From the NCBI GenBank assembly GCA_030549775.1, contig CM060172.1, positions 52,379,942 to 52,443,941 of the forward strand: a stretch of DNA of 64,000 bases, given 5' to 3'. The notes under the pieces are model-generated. The model worked only from the letters and a program-made list of their open reading frames with translations, did not search any database and was not told the DNA's origin. Positions within the stretch are counted from its first letter, which is position 1. Each line of letters opens with the position of its first letter. This DNA comes from Tamarix chinensis. Lineage: Eukaryota > Streptophyta > Magnoliopsida > Caryophyllales > Tamaricaceae. Below are positions 48,919-61,590 of the stretch, piece by piece. The translations under genes and the position numbers were made by a program.

Positions 48919-51687
48919 TGTAATAACCATCCTAAAATCCTTCAAATTGTATTTAAAATTATGTTAATATAAAATAAATGAGTTTTAGTTTATAAAAGGG
49001 CTTAAATTTTCAATAAAATTGTAAATTTTAGGTGCACTAATTAACTAGTTTACCTAAGCGATGGACCGATATACTCAGAAACTGGCAATTTTATTTTTTG
49101 ATAAATTAGTCGACTTGTCTGCTCAAATCGATCGACCGGTTGTCCATAATTTCAAATCCTTTTTAGATGTTGATTGGAACATTTTTTCAATGCCTATGAA
49201 AACTTCTAATTAGAATATATTTATATTAATAAGCATTTTTTGGGGCTTTGAGATTATTTTTATATTATTTAGATCACTCTATGATTTTATTTAACTAAAT
49301 TTTTTCCAAAAGACATATCTCACCTTCTGTCTTTCCCCTCACTTTTCTCTCTCTTCTAGAAGATATGGTTGAGTGTTTTACTTTCTGCACCACTCCCTTA
49401 ACCTACCAAACCTCTAACATGCCTATTAGTAGTCACACCTTACCTCCCTTACCTGAACTTGTGATCTCCTTACACTTTGGTTACTTAAACTCAACCTAAG
49501 TCAGACTTCTCTCTCTCCCACTTATGTTTATCGATAAGCACATCCCTCTTATACACCCCTTTCTTGATTCAATTCACTCCCTATCATCTGCATTTTTTAA
49601 GTCTCTCCCTTTTCATTTGTGAAAATTTTCCAAGTGTTGGGCATTCTCCACCTTTACTCTATTTTGTTCTCTACTTGGACAATAGAGGCTTGACTCTAGT
49701 ACCCTGTCATTTAGTCAAAATTATTATCTCTTATTCTTCTCCTAATCTTAGCTCTATCTTTACCTTATTTCTCTTAATTAAGGAAGGTTAAAGTTTTGAG
49801 AAAGGTTGAAGACCTTGGTTTTTGGTTTTGGACTTCGGTTCTAAGAAAAAGGTTATGTTATGTCATTTGCTTATCCTTCTTCTAATTTTATTTTTATTAA
49901 GTTTTGAAAAGGATTTTTAATGATTTTGATTCCTGATTCTCTAAGGAATCAAGGTCCTAGCAGACAACCATCAAGTTAGAACCAAACTAATTGATCGATC
50001 CATTGGTTTTATGTTATGTTTAGGTATGGTATGACTAGACTAGTCGGCTGATCCCAAGGATTGATTCACTAGTCCGATTGTATTTTTCCATGTTTGTTTG
50101 TTAATCATTATTCTTCTTATGGACCTTCTATATTAATGTTTCCATATAATTAAAATATTTTATTCATGATTCTAACCATGTTTAACCTGAATTTAGAATG
50201 GATTAAAATGATGATATTTAGGCCTTGATTTGGTTAAGTTTGGTGTCATCTCTAAACACCAAATTGGTGGCTTATATGCCTTATGATGTGTTTGGTGTTA
50301 TCACTTGAAAAAATGTAGTTTATATATTGATGGGATTAATTTGTGATTTGTGATTTCACTTATAATTAATAACTAATGGATTAAGATTTCATTCGATACT
50401 TTTTTCCTGACTCTTAAGGTAGCTAGCTGAATGTTAGTGGATAAGTCAACCCATCTTTTATATTTTCACTCAGTACCTATCTTGTTCTCTACCAAGTTTC
50501 GGTCGGTAAGGGGTATATGCATATCGGTTAGGTATAAGATGATACTGTGGCAGGCTAGCATGGTATAGGTGGATAAGATATCACAATACAAGCCTCCTAA
50601 CACTTAGTATTGTCCATTGCTTAGGCATGTGTAGTATCCTAATTTTTTAGCCCTCGCAGTGGAGGCATTCAAGATGTGGTGGGTGAGGTATCTCAGTACA
50701 AGCCCCTTGATGTACTTCTACCACATGTGGTGGGTGTGAAATCCCATGGTGTGTTTGCCTTTATGGCAAGTGCACTCAATATATGGTGGGTGTGGTATTC
50801 CTGGAGAAAATCCCATTCAGTGTATCCTAATTTTATGTAGTAGGTGCGATATCGCATTATATATGTATATTGTCATGACTTTTGTTCATAGTGGAGAACT
50901 AGGTGCGGTCGAAAAGGTTATCTTAATAACTAAAAATTATGTGGTCACTAAAGGAATATTTATAATGTGGTTTACATTTTACGGTTTTAATGCATCAACT
51001 ATATTATTATTCTTCTATGATTTCCATGTAAATATGCCTTGTTATTTTACCATCATGAGCCTGAGTACTATTTTATGTTAGTATGCTTATCAATGTGCTA
51101 CTATGTGACTTCTATGTGTGTCATGAGCCCTTACCATATTTTAGACAGTCTGTTTTACCAGTACTTGACTATATTGATACTATATTTATGTGGTCACTGT
51201 GATGATCTAGCTTTTGGTCTAGTGAGGAAAGGATGATTTGCAGGGTTATGATTCTTAGCTAGATTATGTTAAGGATGATACTGTAGGTCAATAGTTGGCC
51301 ATTACTTGAATTCAAGAGTTACTTTCCTATTTAATTAAGAGTTAGGATGACTGGTTAGATGTACTTTTGCCCATTATGTTGGGATATTTTGGTTGTTTTC
51401 GATTATTTAAACTCTTGGCTTTGATTCCTATATTTAGAGTTTATAAACCCTCTCTTTTATCTATATTACTATTTTAGCCATTATTATCATATAATTGTCG
51501 GATTATTAGTTGAACATGCATTATTTTATGGTTGTTCCATTTTTTCTGGCATCAGGCATAGGTTAGGTGATGATTACACCTCTATTATAGTTGATGTGGT
51601 AGTAATATTCCCAAGTTTTGCTTTTATGAACACTCCTACATTGTCTTTAAAACAAAATTTTCTTATTTAAAATTTGAGGGTGTTACA
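48919..51687 (+). mobile_element. Solo long LTR D, TSD ATTCT
   Basis: Starts TGTAATAACC and ends TTGAGGGTGTTACA. It is flanked by ATTCT at 48914-48918 and 51688-51692. At 2,769 bp it is the best-bounded plus-strand member of the long-LTR family. It has palindromic-motif clusters near 49030-49145 and 49985-50085 and no gag or pol traces. It is inserted next to or within repeat R1. Confidence 0.88.
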
Positions 51688-51692
51688 ATTCT

Positions 51693-53174
51693 CTTTAATT
51701 AGGTTTTCCTTTATTGGCTTAAGTATTAAAGTGCCTTTAGATCGATAGTAGAGGAGTGTATCTCTCATGCTTTTGGTGGTATTTTTGTACTATTTTTATA
51801 GGCAAAGCAATAGTGTCCCTTACTTTTAACAACTCTTCGAATGTAGGTTTTGAAGGCATGCATTAATAAAGCTCAATTATTTTTTATATTTGAAGATTTT
51901 TGTTATATTTAGTTAAGAGTTTCATACTCCAACAACATTTTTTCAACTGTATTTTTTAAGAACTTATATTATTTTTAGTAAATTTACTTTTAAAATATAA
52001 TATAATAGCTAACAACTACTATTACTTCAATCATATAAAAAAAAGGGAATATATAACAATTTCATAAAATTCGGTCTAACAATACTCTTTCAACACTTAT
52101 TGGTAAATGATATTAAATTTAATTGGAAATTATCCTTGCTATATCAAAAGTTAATTGCTAATTTTTAGCATAAAGTTAGTAAGAAGTTATAAAAATGCTA
52201 AGATATATTATCTCATTGATTATATATATATACTTAAAGTTAATTAGAAGCTCATTGAAGAAAGGATAAGTAAGACGATGATGCTAAATCCAAAGGTATT
52301 ATGGCTTAGTTTGAGACGGGTTTTTCAATTATAGCTTTTCAACTTTATTGTTTAGATTTCTCTTAATTTAATCAATAGTATAAAACAACCAATCTCAATA
52401 ATTAATAGTTTTATTATATTATGTCGATATATATATATTCCAAATTTTAGAGATATCCAACAAAATAAAATGTTAATATGAGTATTTTTTAATTACTGTA
52501 TTCATAAATTAACAAAACAATTTTCAAGCAATGTTGGGTTAATAATAATATTTTTAGAATTATAAGCATACTTAATGTTTGCCTTAGGATCCACTTTTAT
52601 TTATATTGACAAAACACATAAATGGTTTTTGTTAAGCTTATATGAAAGCCAAACTCTAGAATACAACACCTCATATTTTCCCATCTTTATTGTTTGACAT
52701 GAACATATGCCTACGAATTCTACATTTTTAAGGTAAGAATAGTTTGTGGTAAATGGAAGTTCGAATTTTACAACAACAAAAAAATTACAGCTTATTTATG
52801 GCTCTCTAATGAAGTGTTGGTCCCATATTAGAATCCATAACTTAGTAGACAATTGGAAAAATATTGTAAAAAAATAGTAGGACACATAACATGTTTGATA
52901 CAATATTGTAGAAAAAAATGAGTTTTTAAATTTTAAGGCACTCAATTATATCACAATATATTATAAGAAAATATCACCATTGATTCAACATAATATTATT
53001 CTAGTAAAAGTTTTTGTTTATTCAAATTAATTATTGTTGGGATTACAAATGCAAAAAAAAGGACTATTTTTCTCAAAGTATCCCAACTTAGCAACTATTT
53101 TTCATTAAAAGTATCATTTAGTGAAGTACGTTTTAGGGCCGATACACAAGTAGGGGAGGGGAAGGAGAAGGGGA
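51693..53174. other. No feature recognised
   Basis: Very AT-rich, short poly-A and poly-T runs, no open frame above background, no LTR ends. Confidence 0.45.
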
Positions 53175-53182
53175 GGTGGAAT

Positions 53183-53657
53183 TAAGGATGGCAATAGGAC
53201 ATGTTTTATCTTAAATTTGATGGATATTTTTTTAAAATTTAAATGATTTTATCCATTAGATTTGTAAATGGATATGGAGGAAGGGGTTTAGGTATAGATA
53301 CATATAAGTGATGGTCAAATACATACCCTCCTTCAAATACTTACATGTTCCCATGTTTATTTTTAAATGTTTTTATCCTTCATTTATATAGCCTTCAATA
53401 TATTTTAAAATTCTAAAAGTGAAAATATAATTAAACCCTAACAATTTAAGTATCTAATTTTAATATTAGATGGTTTTTAATTTAAACTCGATGAGTTTTA
53501 TACGAAATGCAATAGATTTTATCCTTTGAATATGTAAATGGACATGGATATAGAGAAGAGTGAAAATACTCATCGAAATTAGATATGAATATAGATATAG
53601 GTTTTTTAATTAGATTTGTGTAACACATAATAGATACCTAATCCATTGACATCCTTA
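53183..53657. mobile_element. hAT-type miniature inverted-repeat element (MITE)
   Basis: Inverted ends TAAGGATGGCAAT and ATTGACATCCTTA match at 12 of 13 positions. They are flanked by GGTGGAAT (53175-53182) and GGTGGAAC (53658-53665), an 8-bp duplication with one mismatch. Eight-base TSDs and short TIRs of this kind are typical of the hAT superfamily. It is 475 bp and non-coding, so movement would depend on a transposase from elsewhere. Confidence 0.82.
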
Positions 53658-53665
53658 GGTGGAAC

Positions 53666-53760
53666 CAATTGTGCGTCGATCGTAGAAAGTCGAACTTGAG
53701 TCTCTTACTTATCGTAAGGAGCCAACAACCGCTCAAGCCACAATAACTTCCCCTTTAGTG
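53666..53760 (-). repeat. tRNA-derived SINE head, interrupted by the MITE
   Basis: On the minus strand TGGCTTGAGCGGTTG (53740-53726) fits a polymerase III A box. CAAGTTCGACTTTC (53698-53685) fits a B box. The body would continue leftward but is cut by the hAT MITE. On the other side (53174 and below) pyrimidine-rich sequence on the minus strand may be its continuation. Confidence 0.42.
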
Positions 53761-55599
53761 AAGTATATTTAATAAGAATTTATATTGATAATTTCAATAG
53801 TTTTTTAATATGTGTGCAAAATTTAAAACTATAATATATTTAACCATTTTTCTTAAATTTACTAAAGTTGAAAAAAGCACTACAAGCTAACTTATATATT
53901 TACAAATAACATATTAATTATACAAATTTAAATTTAAAAAAATATTAAAGCCCTAACAAGTAACAAGTATTCAAAGACACTTGACAGAAGAGAAAAAAAT
54001 GCACCACATAATCTTAAGTTTTCATAAATGCATTGTATAACCCTAAGTTTTGCTAATAACAAATATGATAATACTCTATTCATTTCAACTTTTGAAAATT
54101 GTTAAAAGATTATCATTAAAATGACTACTGTACTCTTTTCTTGTACCACACCCAGTTTTCTTGTATTTAAATGAGCTTATGAAATGATGAAAATATTCTT
54201 ATGCTATATAATTACATTTCTTTTACTACATTTTCACCCATTTTTATTTTTTTAAAATACCAATAATGCACTAAATTTGTATAGAAAGAAGATGTGTCCC
54301 TTTTTATTTCATAAAAATTATAAATAATTTCTAAAACGGGGTAAATAACTAAAATTTCTTTAAAATAAAAATAAAAATCCTAAACTCTTTAAAAATATTT
54401 CAATATTTTATGAGATGGTTATTAATTTTATAAAAACAAAGTTTGGATTTTTTTTTCAATTTGAAATATTATATTAATATCCATAATTTTCTTAAAATGG
54501 TATAAATTTAATTATAAATGTATACAAACTAGCAAAATTTTACAATAAATTTGAAGATTATAAAAACATTGAGATGAGTAAAAATCTCATGAAATCAAAA
54601 CATTAAAAATACCATTTACACCAAATAACCCTAATATTTTGAATGCCTAATTCATGAGTAATCTAAAATGGCAATGAAAAAAGCATTCATTCCCCCACGA
54701 CTATTATGAAACTGAAATGACAAAAATACCCTTTATATTAGATAATTCTAGCACTTTAAGTACCAAATTTTTTTTTCTATAGATGTAAAATAACAAAAAA
54801 AAGGTTGTCTATTGCAAAAATATTTTTATCATTTTAGTTTATTCAAGAAAATTTGATGCATAAAGTGTAGGTGTCATTTGTTGCAAATGATACTTAAAGT
54901 ATGTCTAAATGGTGTTATGTTTAGTAATCTATTCTTTTTTGGGTACACCTAGTTGAACAAACTAAATAACATATAAAAAAACACTTTAGATTAGGCAATC
55001 GATAATAAGAGTGGATATAATACAATTCAAACCATAAATTAAACCGTAATTTTAAGATTTAATTTGGCTTATAGTTCTATAAATTAATTTGATTACACTT
55101 TTTTTTTAAATTATAGTTTATAAACGTCAAACCTCATGCGTGTTTGTGTATATTAGTAATATCATCATCAATTGAGTATTATTTGACATAATTTTAGCTA
55201 ATAGATATGTTATAAGTACACACAATCATTGTCAATCCTTTATTATACTAATAATGAAAAAAAAAATATCTTCATTAGATATCTAAAAGTATTTTTGCTT
55301 ACTTTTTTTTGCCATTTACATACTTAAAACAATAAGATAAATGTTTAAAATATTATTGGATTTATGCATTACTTTAATTGTGTTTTTATTCTATTTTTCT
55401 AACAATTACAAATATGACTTATACATAATTTTTTTAAATATATGCAATTATATTTATATAAATTTATAGTACCTTGGACATCACTATAGAATTAAAATTT
55501 TTAATTTATAATTGAGTATTGATTGTTTATTAATTCTAACTTTGATAAAAATATTCAAGTGATCTTAAGATGGATAATTAATAATTAGACTTGATTTGA
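53761..55599. other. No feature recognised
   Basis: AT-rich, dominated by A and T runs. No open frame, LTR, or inverted repeat that I could confirm. Confidence 0.45.
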
Positions 55600-55842
55600 A
55601 TTTTTTTCAAAGAAAACGGTCCAAACCTTGTGCCCCTAACCAGCGTTGACAAAGAGACAAAGTGCGCGGATAGAATTCGACAGGAGTGATGACATGTCGG
55701 TGGCTAGCACAGTAAACGCGTCCATCTGGTGCTGTGGTGCGTTGCAGCGTGCAACCATATGCCTCAACATGTTCGCGTGGGACCGGTAGGCACGTTAGTT
55801 GCACTTGCACAATCGACCACCGGTTGGCAGTTGGTGAAAATT

Positions 55843-55880
55843 TACGCCGATGGATGGCTAATGTACGCCGATGGATGGCT
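55843..55880. repeat. 21-bp tandem duplication
   Basis: TACGCCGATGGATGGCT occurs at 55843-55859 and 55864-55880, in the CpG-retaining segment. Confidence 0.95.
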
Positions 55881-55940
55881 TTTCCGTGAATTGACCTCTG
55901 CCAGCAGGTAAATGATACGTTAAAATAAAATAAATACTCC

Positions 55941-55943
<3 letters not shown>

Positions 55944-55972
<29 letters not shown>
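55944..55972. repeat. (TA)n microsatellite
   Basis: About fourteen TA units. Confidence 0.95.
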
Positions 55973-55974
<2 letters not shown>

Positions 55975-57961
55975 TTCAAAGTATATCATTTGATATTATT
56001 AGCTGATTGAAATATAACATCGTGTAAAGGTAAAAATAAAAATTGTGCATCGTATAAATAAACTGAAATAAAACAGCAGGCTGCAAGAATTTGTTTGTCA
56101 AACAGTCGGTAGTCTGTCCTTCATAGTTTACATGTAATCATTAAAAAAAAAGTTATTTTTTATCTGTTTTATAATATAAATTAGTTTTGATTCTTTAAAT
56201 TGAATTTTGACGGTTAAATTTTGTTTTTATGAAAATATAATAAAATATAGTATAAAAATATTATATATATATTTTTGCATTTCGTCGATTGAACTCAGAA
56301 CAAAAATAATTCTCCGCCGATTTCGTATGGAGATTTTTGTGTCTTCCTCAACGGACCCCACTCGTGAGGGAATCATTCCTCGTTCTTTCTTTTTTTTTCT
56401 TTTACTTATTTTTATTTCGGTTGCAATCTGTCTGCCAGGCGCCAGCTAATCTTAGCGTACGCTTGCGGAGCATCAGAGATCGGACCGCCTCACGTGACTT
56501 TTCAACCCTGTGATTCGACCTGTTTCGGACCTTTATCACGTGTACCTATCACGATTTGCCACGACGAAAGTGACTTCGGCTTTCTGTGGGACCTACGAGC
56601 ACATAGGGCTTGTGCGTCCATAACAAACACCAAATCCGTACAAAAATACATGTGGGGTTAGTTAGCAGTATGATCTCAGACCGTAAGTGGGTCAGCCTTG
56701 TACGCCCTAATCATAGCAACCTTAGCTTCCAAAAGGACGCATGAGATGAGATCAAGGGAGGAGAAGACTTTTTCGGAAGATGATTGAGGCCTAATTTCAT
56801 CTTATCATATACCCCTCTCAAGCTATGTGCTTTGAAAATTTTATTATTCTTAGGCACGAGCACTGGTATTTATCCTGCGTAATCAACGGATCCGCGTCCG
56901 TGATACACGAACATTTGTATATGTATTTTCAACATAGTTATATGTATTATTACTTGACTTTGGCTAACACCCTCAAAATTTTAATAGACATCCATATGCG
57001 CCTAATTTTTTATTTTTTTTTCTTTACCCTCCCTGTTTATCCAGTCCCTTCCTCCAAACTCTCCCACCTCTCTTCGTCTAAATCATTGACCGAGTTTGAT
57101 ATATAAAAATTCTAACATACTTATTCTTCATCTTCTTGTTCTTTCAATAATTTATATACAATTCGAAACAAAGATCTTGTTATTCTTTCAACCAATCGAT
57201 AGAGTTTTAAACTATATGCATATCTTTTTATTATTATTTAATTTGAAATAATAATAATAATACTCCCTTAGTTACATTATGCCCGTATAATTTATGTTTT
57301 AAGTGTTAGGAAGTATGAATTTAGTCTTAAGAGCATGATAGATTTGGTCATTTTGAATGAGGAATTATGGAGCCAAATGTAGCATGATTTATGTGTAAAT
57401 TTATTGTCTTAATGTTGATTTATGAAGCATATATACTTTAAGGTGAATCTAGATGTGTACATGAAGTATTTAGTTTGTATTGGTTGTTCTAGGAAGCATG
57501 TTATTTTTGAATTTGTGTTGCCTAGTAGAACTAGTCGACTGGTTAGGGGAAAAACCTGTCAACTAGTTTTGGCTCACCATACAACTAGTTTACTAGAATT
57601 TAGAGTATTCGTTTGGCATGATACTAGTCACCTAGTTAGGCTTATAGCCACTCAACTCGTTTTCTTATATCAGCCAACTGGTTTGTCCGTTTTCCTTTAT
57701 TTTCTCCTAATTTATTTCCCATACCATTTCACGTCGTAGGACTAGCCGAGTGGTTTGCCCAGGACTTTTCATGTATTTTCTAAGGGTTGACCATTTTATT
57801 TTATTTTTTGCCTTTCACCTTCGTGAATAATGATTTAAAGTAGGGATAAATGGTTTAGGTGTGGATGTCTAGCTAGTGTAGCTTTAAGTGTTGGATTTGA
57901 ATAAGATATTCATGATTAAAGTGGAATTATGTGATGACATCCTTTCTGGATCAACTAGTTG

Positions 57962-58170
57962 TTTTATTATACCTTTATTTGATTTGTTTTTATTAACTAT
58001 ATTAGGTCAACTCATGGTTTTAGTCCCCTTATGTTAATTATGTGACATGTGCTAACTATCTATATTAGGTTAGTTGATGGTAGGATGTCCACCTTATTTG
58101 ATTTGTGTCGACTATCTATATTAGGTTAGTTGGTTGTTTTAGGCCACCTTTAATTGACATGCATTAACTA
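57962..58170 (+). repeat. Imperfect tandem repeat, about three units of 56-63 bp
   Basis: TATTAGGT recurs at 58000, 58063 and 58119, each preceded by a TTATTTGATTTGT- or ACTAT-like segment. The units are diverged. Confidence 0.7.
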
Positions 58171-59914
58171 TAATATTTTAATTTTTAGGGTCTTTGATGT
58201 GTGTTAATCTATGCATCTAATTATGACCTAAGTGTGTTTGATTGTGGTTTAGAGGTGTATTTAATATTGGTATGGTTTTTGGTTGAGCTTGGCATGGGTT
58301 TTTGGAAGATTATTGGTTTTATCGGAAAAACATTCTATTGGCTTGAAGGTACCAATTGACTAGTTTGTTCTATGAATTTCATTTTTGAAAACCGACAAAT
58401 CGATTGACTAATTTGGAGGTATCGATTGACTGGTTTCTTCCTCAAATTTCAGTTTTGAAAATCGATCGAATGGTTTAGGATACTAGTAAATTGGTTCAAC
58501 TGAATTGGTAGTTCTTCAAGCTTGATTTTCACTATGAGTCTTTCCCTAAATATTTTACAACATCATGATTTTTGTCTCAAAGGTTTGTTGATGAATTTTA
58601 CGAAGCTTTTGAGCATGCCTAACCTATTTTATCAATTTTCAATGGATTCATGTAGGAAAATTTTTTCATAAGTCACTTTCATGGCCTCAATACCTTTGTC
58701 TTCTTATTCTTCATTTTCTCTCTCTTCTACAAGATTTCTGAGCGTAAGAATCAACCTTGCAACCCTTGGAGATTTTAGATTCCATTCCCTCTCCGTATTG
58801 TCCTTATTCATTTTTTGATGATTTAAAATTTTAGAAGTACAGTGCCCTAAAACATTTCATTTTTTACTATTTGAGCTCAAAGTCAGACAAGTGCAGCCTT
58901 GAACCTTCAAAGTATGCATTTTAAAGCATGGAGTCAGGCTAGGGTTTTAGGGGTCTCAATTTATACACCCATCTTTTTCTACTAGAAACCCTCTGTAAGT
59001 CGAGCCCAAAGGCTTCACTTTCTCCCTTCTTTCCTAACTTCCCTATTTTCTTCAAACTTTCTTTACCCAAATTTCTAATCCTTGACTTTCATTTTTTTTA
59101 TCTTTCCTTCCTCTTTTAATATTTTATTTAGCTCCTTCTTCTTTTGATCTTAAGTAAGACAAGGTTAGATTTGGGAAAGGATTGAGGGATTAGCTATCAT
59201 TTGTTGTGTTCTCTATTTCTCCCTTGAGAATGTGGGTTTACTATGATTTCCTTTTCTTTGTAGCTTATTTTATTATACATTCTTTGCATTATTTCAAAGG
59301 TTTTACTTAGTTTTAATCTTACTTTCTTGAAAGGTGTTCAAATGTTGGAAAGAGGTTTGGATTTTCAATGACTTTTGCTCTCTTTGGTGGGTTTGATAAG
59401 TTCTTTTGAGGTAAACCATTATCTTCCCTATTTTACAAAAAATGGTATGAGTAAGTAAATTTTATTTTTTGTGTTTCAGTAAAAGTATAAGTTCTAATGA
59501 TAAAAATGTATAGAGTAGGTAGACATTGAATAAATGAAAGAGTTGATAGCAAGCTTAATTTGAAATCTTGTTACATAAGCCTCATAAATATGGTTTTAGA
59601 TTTGTAATTACCTTTACTATTTTGAGTGACTAATGTGACATTAGTATGTGTGATATGATGGATAGATTGTCGTATAATCGTCTAGCATAAAGAGAATTTG
59701 ATATATGACATCCTCACTTTTATTTAAGTTCATAAGGTGAAAGAATGATTTTATTATACCGTTGAGTTTCTCAACATGATTTTGATGCTTTGCATGATAA
59801 TCTATGATTATTTCTCGTTAATAAGCATGAGTGAGCTATGAATTAGGTTTGGTGTGATTGAGAAAAGTGTGTAGAATGAGCTTGTGTATGATGTGCTTGG
59901 TAGGGGTTGTTTTT

Positions 59915-60310
59915 GCCCTAACCGATTGACTAGTTTGAATAATCCCATCGACTGGTTCCTAAAATAGTCCATCGGTTGGTCCGTGACTTTGGTGGTCTTG
60001 GTCTCTAGTCAAACCCATTGATTGGCTTGACCAAACCCATCAAATTGTTCCTAGAACAATCAACTAGTTGGATTAACCCATCAACTAGTTGGTCTGCAAC
60101 CCTAATAGTTTTAGCTTCGCTTTAAATGCATCAACTAGTTTAACCAAATCAATCGGTTGGTTCTTAGAATAGTTGATCAATAGGGTTGGCCGATCGACTA
60201 GTTCACCACCATTGGGAAGGTTGCAGCGCCCTGACTAGTCAACTGGTCCATGAGATCGATCAACTGGTCAGCGAGACCTATCGGCTAGTTTTTAGACACC
60301 TATCGACTGA
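59915..60310 (+). repeat. Array of a degenerate palindromic motif, about fifteen copies
   Basis: Variants of ATCGACTAGTT/ATCAACTGGTC occur about every 20-40 bp. The implied ancestral word AACCAGTCGACTGGTT is a perfect palindrome. Smaller clusters of the same word occur in LTR B (6765-7060, 8210-8330), LTR D (49030-49145, 49985-50085) and earlier in this LTR (57530-57755, 58340-58500). Confidence 0.7.
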
Positions 60311-61443
60311 TTTCAATCAGTTTTACTTTTCTTACTTATTTCTTTCCGAATGTGATATTTTGAGGTTATCATACTTGGATAATGATCTAAGATGCTAGTA
60401 GCTATAAGGTTACCTAGATTAAGTGAGTTTAATTGATGGATTAAAGTTAGCAAAGAGAAAATTGATCCTAGTTTGACTAAGTTGACCTGAAGAACACATT
60501 TTAGATTTTCTCTTGATCATGGAATGAGTAGAGTATTATATGGATAAAAATGGATTCTTCCTATGAATATATGATGTAGCATACCTATTATTATTTAGGC
60601 AAACATGTGCCACCATATGTTCCCCTTAAATGCTCTATTGTGGCATGATTTTTTATTTCTGATATGCTTCCATAAATTATCCCATGATATATTTTTACTA
60701 TAATCATGATCCACCTACTATAAGAATATACAATTGAAAAGTCATATATGGATCTCTGATTGCACATTACCCTTTAAGATATACTCTAAATACTATTATG
60801 TGGATAATTTTAGTGATCCATGTTTCCTTAAGAAGGCAATATGTAGGATATAATTTATATATCCCTAAATTTTGGTATGATTATAATTAAGTATGTTTCA
60901 ATGGATAATTTAATCATGATACTGGAATGATATTTGTTGTGTGATGTGTATGGATTGTGGAAAGCATGAGTATGAATGAAGTTATTCTATGAGTTGATTA
61001 TGAGTAATTTGTGATGGCATGTCTATATGATCACATATTTTACCATTTTTATAGCATGCCCTGTGTATTGCATGTTACCTTTATGGGAGATGCCATATTT
61101 ACTTAGTACACTTATAGGTGACTTATTACAAGTGTTCAATGAGGATGATGTTGATATGTATGTTGATGTGGATGGATAGGCATAATTGTATATATGTGGG
61201 AACTTAGTTTAGGAGTTATCTAGTAGTTCCTTTAAGATCTTATGTGATCTAGATATTTTGAATTCTAATGTCCTTTGTCCCCCTTTTGTTTTATTTTGGG
61301 AGTTAGATCTCCATAAATATTTATCTTTACCCACACACACACATATTACGTATGCTTATTGGTAACACCCTTATTTTGGTTTTTTCTTCCACAAATGTAT
61401 TATTTTAATCAAAAACTTTATCTCATAAAATTAGGGTGTTATA

Positions 61444-61590
61444 ATGGTGGTAGTGATGTTGTTCCTTCGACATAAGCCAATGCTTATGATTGGTTGTTAA
61501 CTAGACCCATTCCTAGTGGTTAAGAGATTCTTGATCTTTTGTAGAGTTTTAGGGCTTATGTGCCATATCCATATAGAATCATGAAGTAAG
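61444..61590 (+). pseudogene. Unidentified coding remnant after LTR M
   Basis: One frame reads ANAYDWLLTRPIPSG, stop, EILDLL, stop, SFRAYVPYPYRIMK, with a protein-like composition and only stops that could be decayed Gln/Trp codons. It begins immediately after the LTR terminus, so it may be the internal region of that element or an interrupted target. I do not recognise the family. Confidence 0.35.

Larger units (their letters stand above)
55600..56830. promoter_or_regulatory. CpG-retaining segment with two G-boxes, possible gene-flanking DNA
   Basis: Base composition changes sharply: CpG is frequent at 55610-55910 and 56290-56640, unlike the surroundings. Two CACGTG G-boxes (56491-56496 and 56537-56542), bound in plants by bZIP and bHLH factors, lie 46 bp apart, with further CACG words nearby. 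No convincing open frame: the short frames at 55607-55911 show no known domain. It could be a promoter or first-exon region of a nearby or broken host gene. This is inference from composition and motifs. Confidence 0.4.
56961..61443 (+). repeat. Long LTR copy M with motif arrays
   Basis: Ends TTAGGGTGTTATA at 61443. A start at TGGCTAACACCC (56961) is possible, but no TSD is found, and 4.5 kb is longer than the other copies. The pyrimidine-rich block at 58680-58750 matches a block in LTR D near 49320-49370, and GGTAACACCC (61361-61370) repeats the LTR-start motif near the end, as in L1 and K. It holds a 56-63 bp tandem repeat and the largest array of the palindromic motif. Confidence 0.6.

Noticed and set aside
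50746..51236. Open frames of 111 and 65 codons
   Set aside because: Internal to solo LTR D with TSD. Cys/Tyr/Leu-rich, no recognised motif.
55607..55911. Short frames on both strands, one ending at a CAG/GTAAAT possible splice donor
   Set aside because: No domain, contains a tandem duplication, no supporting second exon visible. Kept only as part of the CpG island.
55933..57270. Stowaway-like TACTCCCT words at 55936 and 57257
   Set aside because: Both in the same orientation, with no GGGAGTA partner and no TA duplication.
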